Source of the DNA: JBEKYD01 sp049511335
GTDB lineage: Bacteria; Acidobacteriota; Terriglobia; Bryobacterales; Bryobacteraceae
DNA: 38,016 bases
Assembly (NCBI GenBank): GCA_049511335.1
Contig: JBEKYD010000031.1
Location: 1 to 38,016, forward strand
Reading direction: 5' to 3'
Made by a program: the position numbers and the translations under genes. Shown here one piece after another: positions 30,965 through 38,016 of the stretch. How positions within the stretch are numbered: the first letter of the stretch is position 1; every line of letters starts with the position of its first letter. The notes beneath the pieces are model-generated. The model was not told the DNA's origin. It worked only from the letters and a program-made list of their open reading frames with translations, and did not search any database.

Positions 30965-32854
30965 TCACCCGGAAACCGTAGCCGATCTTGTGTACCAGTC
31001 TCTCAAGACATCGGAGAGCGCGGCAGACACGCCGGCATACTCGCTGCCCTGCTCCATTGCTCGCATTGCTTCCTGTTTCTTGCCGGCAAGCGCGGCAGCC
31101 AGAACATTTCCGGCGGCCAGGTGGAAGCGGCGATGCAGATCCACGGTCTTTTGGTAATCCGCGGTTCGCTTCATGGCTGGGCCGATCGTCGGGCCGTGGA
31201 TCCATTTGCCGAAAGCGCACTGATCGTCCCGCCGGACGGCGTCAACGGTGGTGTTGCTGGACCGTGTCTCAACGGCCGCGCATAACCGCTGCTTCCAGAC
31301 GGCATGAGCGTCGAGAGCATTCCGGATGTGTTCGGAAGCGTCGGAATCGCAATCGGCAGTGACCATTGCCTGCAGCCGGAGCACCACCAGATTGATCGCG
31401 TGCGCCTCTCTGGACAGCCGGTCACAAGTGGCGGCGCTGCGCTCGGCCTGCGCGGCCGCCGATTGCGTGACCGTATCCATTTGGGTAATGGCCTGCGCGA
31501 TTTGCGCGATTCCGGCGCTCTGTTCCTGACTGCCGAGGTGCACTTGCTCCATCAACGTTCGTACCCTACCCACATCTTCGGTAATGCCGCGTATGGCAGC
31601 CGCCAACTGGTCTACCTTGGTCCTTCCGCTGCTCGATTTAGCAATCGATTCCTCGATCAAAACCGTGGTGTCCTTGGTTGCCTGTTCGCACCGGCGCGCC
31701 AGGCCGCGGACCTCGTCCGCGACCACCGCGAACCCCAAACCCGCTTCGCCGGCCCGGGCGGCTTCCACCGCCGCGTTGAGGGCGAGAAGGTTGGTCTGGA
31801 AGGCGATCTCTTCGATGACCTTGACGATTTTGGAGATCTTTCCGCTCTGCGTACTGATCTCGCCCATGGCCACCACCATTTCGTCGAGGGACCGGTTCGC
31901 CTCCACAAATCTCTGCTGCGCGTGAGTCACCAGACCTGCAGCCGTCTGCAGATTCTCGCTGTTTTTGCGGGCCATGGCATCGATTTCGGTACTGGAAGCG
32001 GAGGTCTCCTCCAGCGATGCAGCCTGCTCGGACGAGCCCTGTGCCAGCGACTGACTGTCGGAACTCATCTCGGTGGCGGCGGCTGCAAACTTCACGGCGC
32101 CTTCGCTCATCTCCACAACCGCGTGGCGGAGCGTGCCCGTGACGCGGAAGACAAGCCACAGCACAACGCCCGCAACCGACAGGTTCACGCCGACGAGGAC
32201 AAATGCGATCCAGCGGCTGCGGAAGATGTCGGTTCGCGCTTGCCGATCGGACGCGGCCAGCGCTTCTCGCTCACGTTGGGACACCAGTTTGGCGGAATTC
32301 CCGACTTCTTCGAGTAACGGCAGCATCCTATCCCGCAAAGTTGTATGCGCTTCATCGAACCGATTGGCGGCGGCAAGCGTCAGATACTCCTTGGCGTTCG
32401 CGACCCAGCTCGACGCGTCCCGGTCCATGACCTCGATGGCTCTTGCGGCTGCTTCATCCGAAACCATGCGGCGCAATTCGCCCGCACGTTGCCTAACGGC
32501 GCCTTCGGCCGCTTCCAACTTGTGAATGCTGTCGCCGACAGCGTCAGGCGAATGACAGGAGGAACACTGCACGCCCGAGGCGGTCTGCCCTTGGCCATTG
32601 GCGGACGAATGGCGTTCCATTTCCTGTATGGTATAAGCGATTTGTTCGTGTACGGATTCGTCTTTGAGATCCTCAAAGGCGTTCTGCGTGGCGACGATAA
32701 GGTCCAGTTTTTTGGCCGTTTTGTTTACGGCTTCGTCCAGGGAATTGCCCAGCGTGGCAATGGCTCGCAAAGACGTAAAGCCGAGCGCCAGCAGAGACAA
32801 CACTAGCGCTGCCAGACCGGCTGTCAGCTTTGTCCGGACCGTAGACCGATTCAT
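30965..32854 (-). CDS. Methyl-accepting chemotaxis protein with c-type haem site and CZB zinc domain
   Basis: The 629-residue protein has membrane spans at about 10-32 and 215-236 with a helical extracytoplasmic sensor domain between them. That domain contains CSSCH (C97, C100, H101), a c-type haem attachment motif. The cytoplasmic part carries the MCP signalling hairpin (VIEEIAFQTNLLALNAAVEA with AGEAGLGFAVVADEVRGLA). The C-terminus is a chemoreceptor zinc-binding (CZB) domain with likely ligands H517, C546 in CAFGKW, H574 and H578. AAAGGAA precedes ATG 32854. It probably couples redox or gas and zinc-linked signals to taxis. No other chemotaxis gene is in the window. Confidence 0.93.
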   Translation of the reverse strand: MNRSTVRTKLTAGLAALVLSLLALGFTSLRAIATLGNSLDEAVNKTAKKLDLIVATQNAFEDLKDESVHEQIAYTIQEMERHSSANGQGQTASGVQCSSCHSPDAVGDSIHKLEAAEGAVRQRAGELRRMVSDEAAARAIEVMDRDASSWVANAKEYLTLAAANRFDEAHTTLRDRMLPLLEEVGNSAKLVSQREREALAASDRQARTDIFRSRWIAFVLVGVNLSVAGVVLWLVFRVTGTLRHAVVEMSEGAVKFAAAATEMSSDSQSLAQGSSEQAASLEETSASSTEIDAMARKNSENLQTAAGLVTHAQQRFVEANRSLDEMVVAMGEISTQSGKISKIVKVIEEIAFQTNLLALNAAVEAARAGEAGLGFAVVADEVRGLARRCEQATKDTTVLIEESIAKSSSGRTKVDQLAAAIRGITEDVGRVRTLMEQVHLGSQEQSAGIAQIAQAITQMDTVTQSAAAQAERSAATCDRLSREAHAINLVVLRLQAMVTADCDSDASEHIRNALDAHAVWKQRLCAAVETRSSNTTVDAVRRDDQCAFGKWIHGPTIGPAMKRTADYQKTVDLHRRFHLAAGNVLAAALAGKKQEAMRAMEQGSEYAGVSAALSDVLRDWYTRSATVSG

Positions 32855-33013
32855 CCGTTTCCTTTCGCACTTGCCGTGACAGGGTTCTGATGGCCTTGGC
32901 TGTGCGATAACAGTCTGCTACCGCTCATCGCTTCGCCACCTGCCGCAACGGCCTCTGGCATCTGGATTTCTTATCGGCAGAGCGGATGAGAGAGTATAGG
33001 GCCGGGTCCGGAT

Positions 33014-33137
33014 TTATTTCCGATACGCGGCCAGCGGCACGGCGTTGGTGCTGGTGAAGAACTTCAGCACGGCGCGAAAGCTCCGCTTCGGTGAAGCCGT
33101 CCAGGAGGGCGTTCCATCGCCGCTCGCGCCAAAACGC
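33014..33137 (-). pseudogene. 3' remnant of an unidentified gene
   Basis: Allowing one extra base near 33085, the minus strand reads FWRERRWNALLDGFTEAEL continuing RAVLKFFTSTNAVPLAAYRK to a stop at 33014. It looks like the helical C-terminus of a regulator or methyltransferase-associated protein. The upstream part is replaced by the methyltransferase remnant on the other strand. No family is assigned. Confidence 0.35.
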
Positions 33138-33368
33138 CCAGCGCGAGGGTGTGACGGTGGACTTTCGTCTGGGCAACGCCTCCGCCATGCCGTTCGCGAA
33201 CGACAGCTTCGTCTTGGTGGTTTGCCGCGCGGCATTCAAGAACTTCTCCGAACCGGTTCGGGCCTTGCGGGAGATGCATCGAGTGCTGCGGCCGGGGCGC
33301 AAACCGAATTCACCAAGACCGAGATCGCGGATAACGGGCTGGGCTTTGAGCTGTGGCTGGCGAAATAA
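33136..33368 (+). pseudogene. Class I SAM methyltransferase remnant
   Basis: The plus strand reads NAQREGVTVDFRLGNASAMP and FANDSFVLVVCRAAFKNFSE, then ALREMHRVLRPG, which is motif II to motif III of a UbiE/Methyltransf_11-type enzyme. Just after the PG the frame breaks; a second frame gives EFTKTEIADNGLGFELWLAK and a stop at 33368, resembling the end of the same enzyme. The N-terminal GxGxG region and about 60-80 internal residues are missing. At least two deletions have inactivated it. Confidence 0.6.
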
Positions 33369-33375
33369 GCGGCGG

Positions 33376-34326
33376 TCACTTGGCCCGGGACGCCTCGATT
33401 TCCGCCATTTCCGCATCGCTCAAGCGAAACTCCATGGCGCCGATGATTCCGTCCACTTGAGCGGCGGAGCGCATTCCCACGATGGCGCCGGTCACGGCCG
33501 GGTTCGCCAGCGTCCACGCGATGGCCGCTTCGCCCGCGGACCGCCCGTGCGCCGCGCCGATGCGTTTCAGCAGTTCGGCCAACTCCAGGTTGCGGGTGAG
33601 ATGGGGTTCCTGAAACGCCAGCGCGCGGCGGCGGAAATCGTCGGCGGGAAACGCGGCCACGCGTTCGCGGGTCATCTTGCCCGTGAGCAGGCCGGACTTC
33701 ATCGGCGAGTACACGATCGCCCCGATGCGCTTGGCCAGGCAGTATGGCAGAATCTCCGCTCCCATCTCCGGCGATATCGCCGAATACGGCGGCTGCAGCG
33801 AAGCGATGGGCGCGATGGCGCGGCATCGCTCCATCTGCGGCACGTAGAAATTAGAAACGCCGATCCACCGCACCTTGCCTTCATCGCGGAGCTTGACAAG
33901 CGTGGACCACGCCTCCTCGATGTCGCGCTCCGGTTCGGGCCAGTGCATCTGGTACAGATCGATGGTGTCGAGCTTGAGCCGCCGCAGGCTGTCTTCGCAT
34001 TCCCGGCGAATCGAATCGGCCTTCAGGCAGCTCGAGATCTCGCCTTTTTCATTCCAGATGCGGGAGCACTTGGTGAAGACGTACGGCCGGTGGGCGAGGC
34101 CCGCCAGCGCGCGCGCCACCACTTCTTCGGAATGCCCCAGGCCGTATACCGGCGCGGTATCGATCCAGTTGATGCCCAGATCGAGAGCGCGGCGAATGGC
34201 GGCAATCGATTCGTCATCGTCTTGCGGACCCCACGCGAAGGTCCAACCTCCGCCTCCCATCGCCCAAGCTCCGATGCCGATGGGCGTCAATTCCAGATCG
34301 CTCGTTCCCAGAATTCGTTTTTGCAT
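33376..34326 (-). CDS. Aldo/keto reductase
   Basis: The 316-residue product (ATG 34326) has the aldo/keto reductase barrel and catalytic residues: GINWIDTAPVYG supplies Asp and Tyr, VFTKCSR the Lys, and LYQMHWPEPE the His. It belongs to the group related to general stress protein 69/YhdN-like AKRs using NADPH. TATCGT lies seven bases before the ATG without a Shine-Dalgarno sequence, suggesting a leaderless message. The longer frame to 34530 is rejected because its N-terminal extension is not protein-like. Confidence 0.92.
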   Translation of the reverse strand: MQKRILGTSDLELTPIGIGAWAMGGGGWTFAWGPQDDDESIAAIRRALDLGINWIDTAPVYGLGHSEEVVARALAGLAHRPYVFTKCSRIWNEKGEISSCLKADSIRRECEDSLRRLKLDTIDLYQMHWPEPERDIEEAWSTLVKLRDEGKVRWIGVSNFYVPQMERCRAIAPIASLQPPYSAISPEMGAEILPYCLAKRIGAIVYSPMKSGLLTGKMTRERVAAFPADDFRRRALAFQEPHLTRNLELAELLKRIGAAHGRSAGEAAIAWTLANPAVTGAIVGMRSAAQVDGIIGAMEFRLSDAEMAEIEASRAK

Positions 34327-34333
34327 CTTTACT

Positions 34334-34339
34334 ACGATA
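34334..34339 (-). promoter_or_regulatory. Candidate -10 element for leaderless aldo/keto reductase gene
   Basis: TATCGT on the minus strand is followed by seven bases and the ATG at 34326. Confidence 0.4.
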
Positions 34340-34687
34340 ACCTGCCGGGGGCTGATTGCGCGGAGGCGCCAAAGCGGACGCGGGAGGCTGATGCGTGCCC
34401 GTCTCGCGATGCCGTCAGGTAGCGAACAAACCCTCCGCAGCCCGGTAAACCTGGGATCAAACAGGAGGAACTCGATGCGCTCCGGCGACCGTCGCGACTG
34501 CAAAAACTGTTTGCGCCACGTCCGGAACATGAGAAAACCGGCCGCGGAATCTTACTACCTTTTTCAGGTTTTCCAGCGGACGGTGGAATGGGCTGGTTTC
34601 CGGGAGAAGCTACCTGAGGCTTCAAACGGGAAAGCCCGGATCCGAGTCCGGGCCTTCCACAAGAAGCTGGAAAGGAGGATCCAGCTT

Positions 34688-34771
34688 ATGATCCTCTTGC
34701 CGGTAAAGATCCGGTCCATTGCTGGCCGGCTTACGGCGCTGATCGTTTGGACCCGTAAGGGCCGACGATAA
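34688..34771 (+). CDS. Possible small cationic amphipathic protein, 27 residues
   Basis: A full Shine-Dalgarno sequence, AAAGGAGG (34671-34678), lies nine bases before ATG 34688. The frame encodes MILLPVKIRSIAGRLTALIV followed by a basic WTRKGRR end: a hydrophobic, arginine- and lysine-bearing helix. A GC-rich hairpin (34783-34809) closes the unit 11 bases after the stop, and another hairpin (34634-34653) precedes it. It could be a small membrane protein or a leader peptide, but no target gene follows on this strand. Supported by signals, not by homology. Confidence 0.4.
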   Translation: MILLPVKIRSIAGRLTALIVWTRKGRR

Positions 34772-34782
34772 AACGTCGTGCG

Positions 34783-34809
34783 GGAACCGGGGTAAGCCGC
34801 CCCGGTTCC
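34783..34809. terminator. Strong GC-rich hairpin after small ORF
   Basis: A perfect 10-bp stem GGAACCGGGG/CCCCGGTTCC with a 7-base loop. There is no T-tract after it, so it is terminator-like rather than a classical intrinsic terminator. It lies between the small ORF and the 3' end of xseA. Confidence 0.5.
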
Positions 34810-34849
34810 TGCTACCAGCATCATAGCGCAGCCCACTGCGATTTTCCAC

Positions 34850-34920
34850 CTTAGTACACGGTTTCGCAAGTACGGTGACGTATTGAGCAACCGCTCCCTG
34901 ACGGTCACGGCTCGGAAACG
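34850..34920. repeat. Half copy of the palindromic repeat element
   Basis: This matches the left half of the element at 7014-7160. The 29-base core arm at 34887-34915 agrees with 7051-7079 at 27 of 29 positions, and the outer end (TTAGTACACGGTTTCGCAAG) also matches closely. The right half is absent; the copy ends about nine bases from the xseA stop codon. Confidence 0.8.
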
Positions 34921-34928
34921 CGATCCCC

Positions 34929-36296
34929 TCACTTCTTGCCCTCGCCTTTTACCACGGTGGCATCCAGTTCCCCTTTGGCCAGCCGCACGTGAATGCGCGA
35001 GCGCGCCTTGGCCGCGGCGGCATCCTTCAAAATCCCCGCATGGTTCGAGACGATGGCGTAGCCGCGCTCCAGAATCCGCAGCGGGCTCAGTTGGGAAAGC
35101 TTGGCGTCGAGTTGCTCGAAGGCCGAGCGCCGCCGCGCCAGGCGAACGCGCATAGTCTCGACCGCCGCCGCCCGAGCGGCTTCCATGCGTCTGCGGTCGG
35201 CCGCCAGACGCGGGCGAACGTCGAAGCGCCGCAGCCTCGTTTCCAAGCCGCGCCGCGCACGCTCCCGGCCGTCGATCGCCACGCGAATCCGTTCCCTGAT
35301 CCGGTATTCCTGTTCATCCACCCGTTGCAGGCCGCGGCCCACCCGCCGCTGCAGCAGACTGAAAGCCCGGTCCACACCCTGCTGGCGCAGCCGGCGCTCC
35401 AGCATAGCCAGCCGATAGCGCATCCCTTGGCCGCACTTCAAGCGCGCCGCCGAGACCCGATCCAGAAGCTCACTTGCGAGTGGCGCCACAATCTCGGCCG
35501 CCGCGGAGGGAGTGGGAGCCCGCTGGTCGGCTACGAAATCGGCAATGGTAACGTCTGTCTCGTGTCCCACGGCGGAAACGATGGGTGCCTCGGAGGCGGC
35601 GATGGCTCGGGCCACGGCTTCTTCGTTGAAAGTCCACAGATCCTCCAGGGAACCGCCGCCGCGCCCCACAATCACCACATCGGCCCATCGCGAACGGCTG
35701 AAGTATTCGATGCCGCGGCAAACTTCCTCCACCGCGCCCTCACCCTGCACCCGGGAGGGATAGAGGCGCACGTGCACGCCCGGGAAGCGGCGCGACAGAA
35801 TCTGGATCATGTCCGCGATGGCCGCGCCCTGGGGCGAGGTCACGATGCCGATCCGGCGCGGAAAGCGCGGCAGCGGCCGCTTCCGCTCCGCCCGAAACAG
35901 CCCTTCCGCCATGAGCTTCTTCTTGAGCTGCTCGAACGCCAGTTGCAGCGCGCCCAAACCTTGCGGCTCGATCAGTTCCACCAGCAATTGATATTCGCCG
36001 CGCGCTTCGTAGACGTCGATGCGCCCGCGAGCCGCGACCGCCAGCCCATCCTGCGGTTTGAACTTCCAATAGCGGTGCGCCGAACGGAAGGCCACGCAAC
36101 GCACCTGCGCCTCGCGCTCCTTGAGCGTGAAGTAGTAATGCCCGCTGGTAGCGAGCTTCAGCCCGGAGATCTCGCCCGATACCCAGATGTCCGGGAACTC
36201 CGCGCCCAGCAGGGCGCAAATCGCGGCGTTGAGCTCGCTTACCGAGTAAACGCGCCGCTCCGGCGCCAGGTCGAATTCGAGCGCAAATTGCTCCAC
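34929..36296 (-). CDS. xseA: Exodeoxyribonuclease VII large subunit
   Basis: The 455-residue product is full length for XseA. The N-terminal OB fold (YSVSELNAAICALLGAEFPD, then WVSGEISGLKLATSGHYYFT) precedes the catalytic domain with RRIGIVTSPQGAAIADMI, VIVGRGGGSLEDLW and VGHETDVTIADFVADQRAPT, then the coiled-coil region and a short C-terminal strand. It degrades single-stranded DNA with the small subunit XseB. No xseB is seen downstream within the window. The start is GTG 36296, seven bases after AGGAG. Confidence 0.95.
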   Translation of the reverse strand: MEQFALEFDLAPERRVYSVSELNAAICALLGAEFPDIWVSGEISGLKLATSGHYYFTLKEREAQVRCVAFRSAHRYWKFKPQDGLAVAARGRIDVYEARGEYQLLVELIEPQGLGALQLAFEQLKKKLMAEGLFRAERKRPLPRFPRRIGIVTSPQGAAIADMIQILSRRFPGVHVRLYPSRVQGEGAVEEVCRGIEYFSRSRWADVVIVGRGGGSLEDLWTFNEEAVARAIAASEAPIVSAVGHETDVTIADFVADQRAPTPSAAAEIVAPLASELLDRVSAARLKCGQGMRYRLAMLERRLRQQGVDRAFSLLQRRVGRGLQRVDEQEYRIRERIRVAIDGRERARRGLETRLRRFDVRPRLAADRRRMEAARAAAVETMRVRLARRRSAFEQLDAKLSQLSPLRILERGYAIVSNHAGILKDAAAAKARSRIHVRLAKGELDATVVKGEGKK

Positions 36297-36384
36297 GGCT
36301 CACTCCTACCGAGGCTATGGTAGCGCGCCCGGCGCGAGGCATGCTCCGGCGGCTTTCCCGCCTGTGCTACCATGCCCTACCAAG

Positions 36385-37458
36385 ATGCGCTATTCCATTT
36401 TCTCTCTTGCACTCGCTTTGTCTCTATCGGCCCAGCCACCGGCCACGCCCGCTCCCGAGGGCGGCGGCCGCGGTTCGGCTTCCCAAGCTGCCGCTCAACC
36501 CGGAGGCGCTGCCGCCGCCACGGCCGGCGCTACACAGCAGCTCGGCAACGATGTTCTTCTAAAACATATCGACGACCTGATGTGGCACGTGCTCCTCGGC
36601 GACATCGCCGATATCGACAAGGTGGAATACACCAGCCTGCCGCCCGCTCACCCCACCAACCCACGCGCGCCCGGCGCCGCCAATCCGCTCATCATTCGCG
36701 CCTACACGTTCATTCCCAAAAACCTCGACCGCTCCAAGAAACAGCCGCTCATCGTGTTTTGCCATCAAGGTGTGCACGCGAACGAAGATACGCGCGACGC
36801 CCACGTCTTCCGCGAGCTTCTCGCGCAGGGCTACTCGATCGTCTCTTCCGATTATCGCGGCAGCACGGGCTATGGACGGCCATTCTATGAGCAGATCGAT
36901 TACGGCGGCCGAGAAGTGGACGACGTTTACCTGGGCATGCAATGGATGCTCGAAAACAATACCTTCCTCGACCCCAAGCGGGTGGGCATCGTCGGCTGGA
37001 GTCACGGCGGCCTGATCACGCTCATGAACATTTTCGCCCACCCCCAAGCCTACGCCGTGGCCTACGCCGGCGTCCCTGCCAGCGACCTGGTGGCGCGCAT
37101 GGGCTACGAACCGGCCGCCTACGCCGCGCTCTATTCGGCCCCGTACCACATTGGCCACACCGTCCGCGACGACATCATGGAGTACCGCCGCCGCTCGCCC
37201 GTCTACCACGCCAAGGAGCTCGCGACTCCATTGCTCATCCACAGCAATACCAACGATGAGGACGTCAACGTGCTCGAAGTGGAGCACCTCATCGATGCGC
37301 TCAAGGCCGAAGGCAAAAAGTTCGACTACAAAATCTACCAGGACGCCCCCGGCGGTCACTATTTCAACCGCATCGACACCAAGCTGGCCAAGGACTCGCG
37401 CCGGGAAATCTATGAATTCCTGGCCAAGTATCTGAAGCCGGATAAGCCGGTGCAGTAG
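36385..37458 (+). CDS. S9-type (prolyl oligopeptidase-like) alpha/beta hydrolase, secreted
   Basis: From ATG 36385 the 357-residue product has a signal peptide (YSIFSLALALSLSAQPPA), a low-complexity Ala/Gly/Pro linker and an alpha/beta-hydrolase domain. The nucleophile elbow is GWSHGG, the acid is likely the Asp in NTNDED, and the histidine lies in GGHYF. VSSDYRGSTGYGRPFYEQID is the classical S9 dipeptidyl/acylaminoacyl peptidase segment. The beta-propeller of large S9 enzymes is absent, so this is a catalytic-domain-only form. It should act on peptides or esters in the periplasm. TACCAT lies 11 bases before the start. Confidence 0.87.
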   Translation: MRYSIFSLALALSLSAQPPATPAPEGGGRGSASQAAAQPGGAAAATAGATQQLGNDVLLKHIDDLMWHVLLGDIADIDKVEYTSLPPAHPTNPRAPGAANPLIIRAYTFIPKNLDRSKKQPLIVFCHQGVHANEDTRDAHVFRELLAQGYSIVSSDYRGSTGYGRPFYEQIDYGGREVDDVYLGMQWMLENNTFLDPKRVGIVGWSHGGLITLMNIFAHPQAYAVAYAGVPASDLVARMGYEPAAYAALYSAPYHIGHTVRDDIMEYRRRSPVYHAKELATPLLIHSNTNDEDVNVLEVEHLIDALKAEGKKFDYKIYQDAPGGHYFNRIDTKLAKDSRREIYEFLAKYLKPDKPVQ

Positions 37459-38016
37459 GGTAAAGTGGCGGCTTGCAGCCGAGCGTTCCACTATAACCCG
37501 CGTCGAAAGATGTGCCAGCTCAAAGTCCGAGGCGGCGACCATACGCTCATGTGGACTGTTTCCGAGCGGGCGACGGTACGGACGGAGCGAGCAGTGCCGC
37601 TTCCCCTGTGGCCTATGACAGCCGGGCGGCCCAATTCCATGGAACGGCGTTTCACGGGATGAATACGGTTGTCGGATGGGTGGACTGTCGCCGAATAACA
37701 ATTCGACGCCGAGGGGGGGTGGATCTCCAGGACGTCTCTTCGAGGAAGCGGGCGCTGGCCGCAAGAGCCCACAAACCGGGGTGCTCAATCCCGTCTGCTA
37801 TCGATCTGTCTGCTACACTACGGGCGAGCCAATGAATTGCCAGGTTCTAGCCAGGGAAGAGTGGCGCCGATAATGCTGAAAAGGTTGGTTATCTTTGTAC
37901 CTGGATCCGGCGCATTCCGGGCGGGGGTTTTGGTCGCAGTGCTGGGTTGACAGGGCGTTCGGCAGCTTCCTGACGTTTCGGGATAACCTAACTTTTGGTG
38001 AGGTAATCCCGAAATG
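37459..38016. other. Terminal intergenic stretch, no gene supported
   Basis: Short frames on both strands lack ribosome-binding sites and protein-like composition. The last 40 bases contain an inverted repeat. A gene may begin beyond the window end. Confidence 0.5.
37976..38014. repeat. Inverted repeat at window end
   Basis: Arms 37976-37989 and 38001-38014 pair at 13 of 14 positions (TTTCGGGAT-x-ACCT) around an 11-base loop. It may be a terminator, an operator or the end of a mobile element that continues outside the window. Confidence 0.45.

Larger units (their letters stand above)
34327..34928. other. Long intergenic stretch with hairpins, a possible small ORF and a half repeat
   Basis: No gene longer than 30 codons is supported. 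It holds a 7-bp hairpin at 34634-34653, a possible small ORF at 34688-34771, a strong hairpin at 34783-34809 and a half copy of the palindromic repeat at 34850-34920. Confidence 0.6.

Noticed and set aside
37873..37950. 25-codon frame with a hydrophobic sequence near the window end
   Set aside because: The only purine-rich run lies about 14 bases upstream, and there is no other support; too short to call.

Overview
The window looks like chromosomal DNA of a GC-rich, Gram-negative soil-type bacterium. The best match is an acidobacterium of the Bryobacter/Solibacter kind. This is inferred from the gene mix: an M56/BlaI pair carrying TonB C-terminal domains, DUF4139 and DUF255 proteins, a PIG-L deacetylase relic, many toxin-antitoxin genes and relics, multiheme cytochromes, and a dispersed palindromic repeat. 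No rRNA, tRNA, CRISPR array or intact transposase gene was seen.

Layout. 1-7.0 kb: a DUF255 thioredoxin-domain protein (partial, minus strand), a large secreted glycosidase-like protein, a VapB-like antitoxin with a gutted VapC remnant, and a BlaI - M56 peptidase - TonB-domain operon under a self-overlapping operator. 7.0-8.9 kb: a 147-bp palindromic repeat element, a complete hicBA pair and an unassigned 250-residue protein on the opposite strand. 9-14.6 kb: an M20 amidohydrolase, TldD, a zinc-dependent phospholipase C-like protein and an SDR oxidoreductase. 14.6-22.2 kb: the most coherent system in the window. A minus-strand respiratory operon (membrane protein, cNMP-binding protein, monoheme cytochrome c, Rieske protein, b6-type cytochrome b, nine-heme cytochrome c, probably the SDR) diverges from a histidine kinase with a CXXCH haem site in its extracytoplasmic domain and its sigma-54 response regulator. 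A good sigma-54 promoter precedes the divergent operon at the correct distance from its first gene. 22.2-25 kb: a truncated methyltransferase, an unknown membrane protein and a DUF2971 protein. 25.4-28.2 kb: an HTH/SEC-C protein, a two-lobed aspartic-protease-like protein and a toxin-antitoxin graveyard (chimeric ORF, HigA, HigB interrupted by a hairpin insertion). 28.2-33.4 kb: DUF4139 protein, AraC regulator, VOC protein, a chemoreceptor with both a CXXCH haem site and a CZB zinc-binding domain, and two abutting pseudogene scraps. 33.4-38 kb: aldo/keto reductase, a possible 27-residue small protein, a half copy of the palindromic repeat, xseA and an S9-type peptidase.

How the genes fit together. 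The kinase, the response regulator, the sigma-54 promoter and the bc-type complex plausibly form one redox- or gas-responsive regulon. The chemoreceptor at 31-32.9 kb carries an independent haem-type sensor, so two different signalling outputs in one window appear to use c-type haem. Several genes have a TANNNT-like -10 element only 6-7 bases before the start codon and no Shine-Dalgarno sequence, which suggests leaderless transcription is common in this genome. All calls come from reading the sequence; no database search was run.
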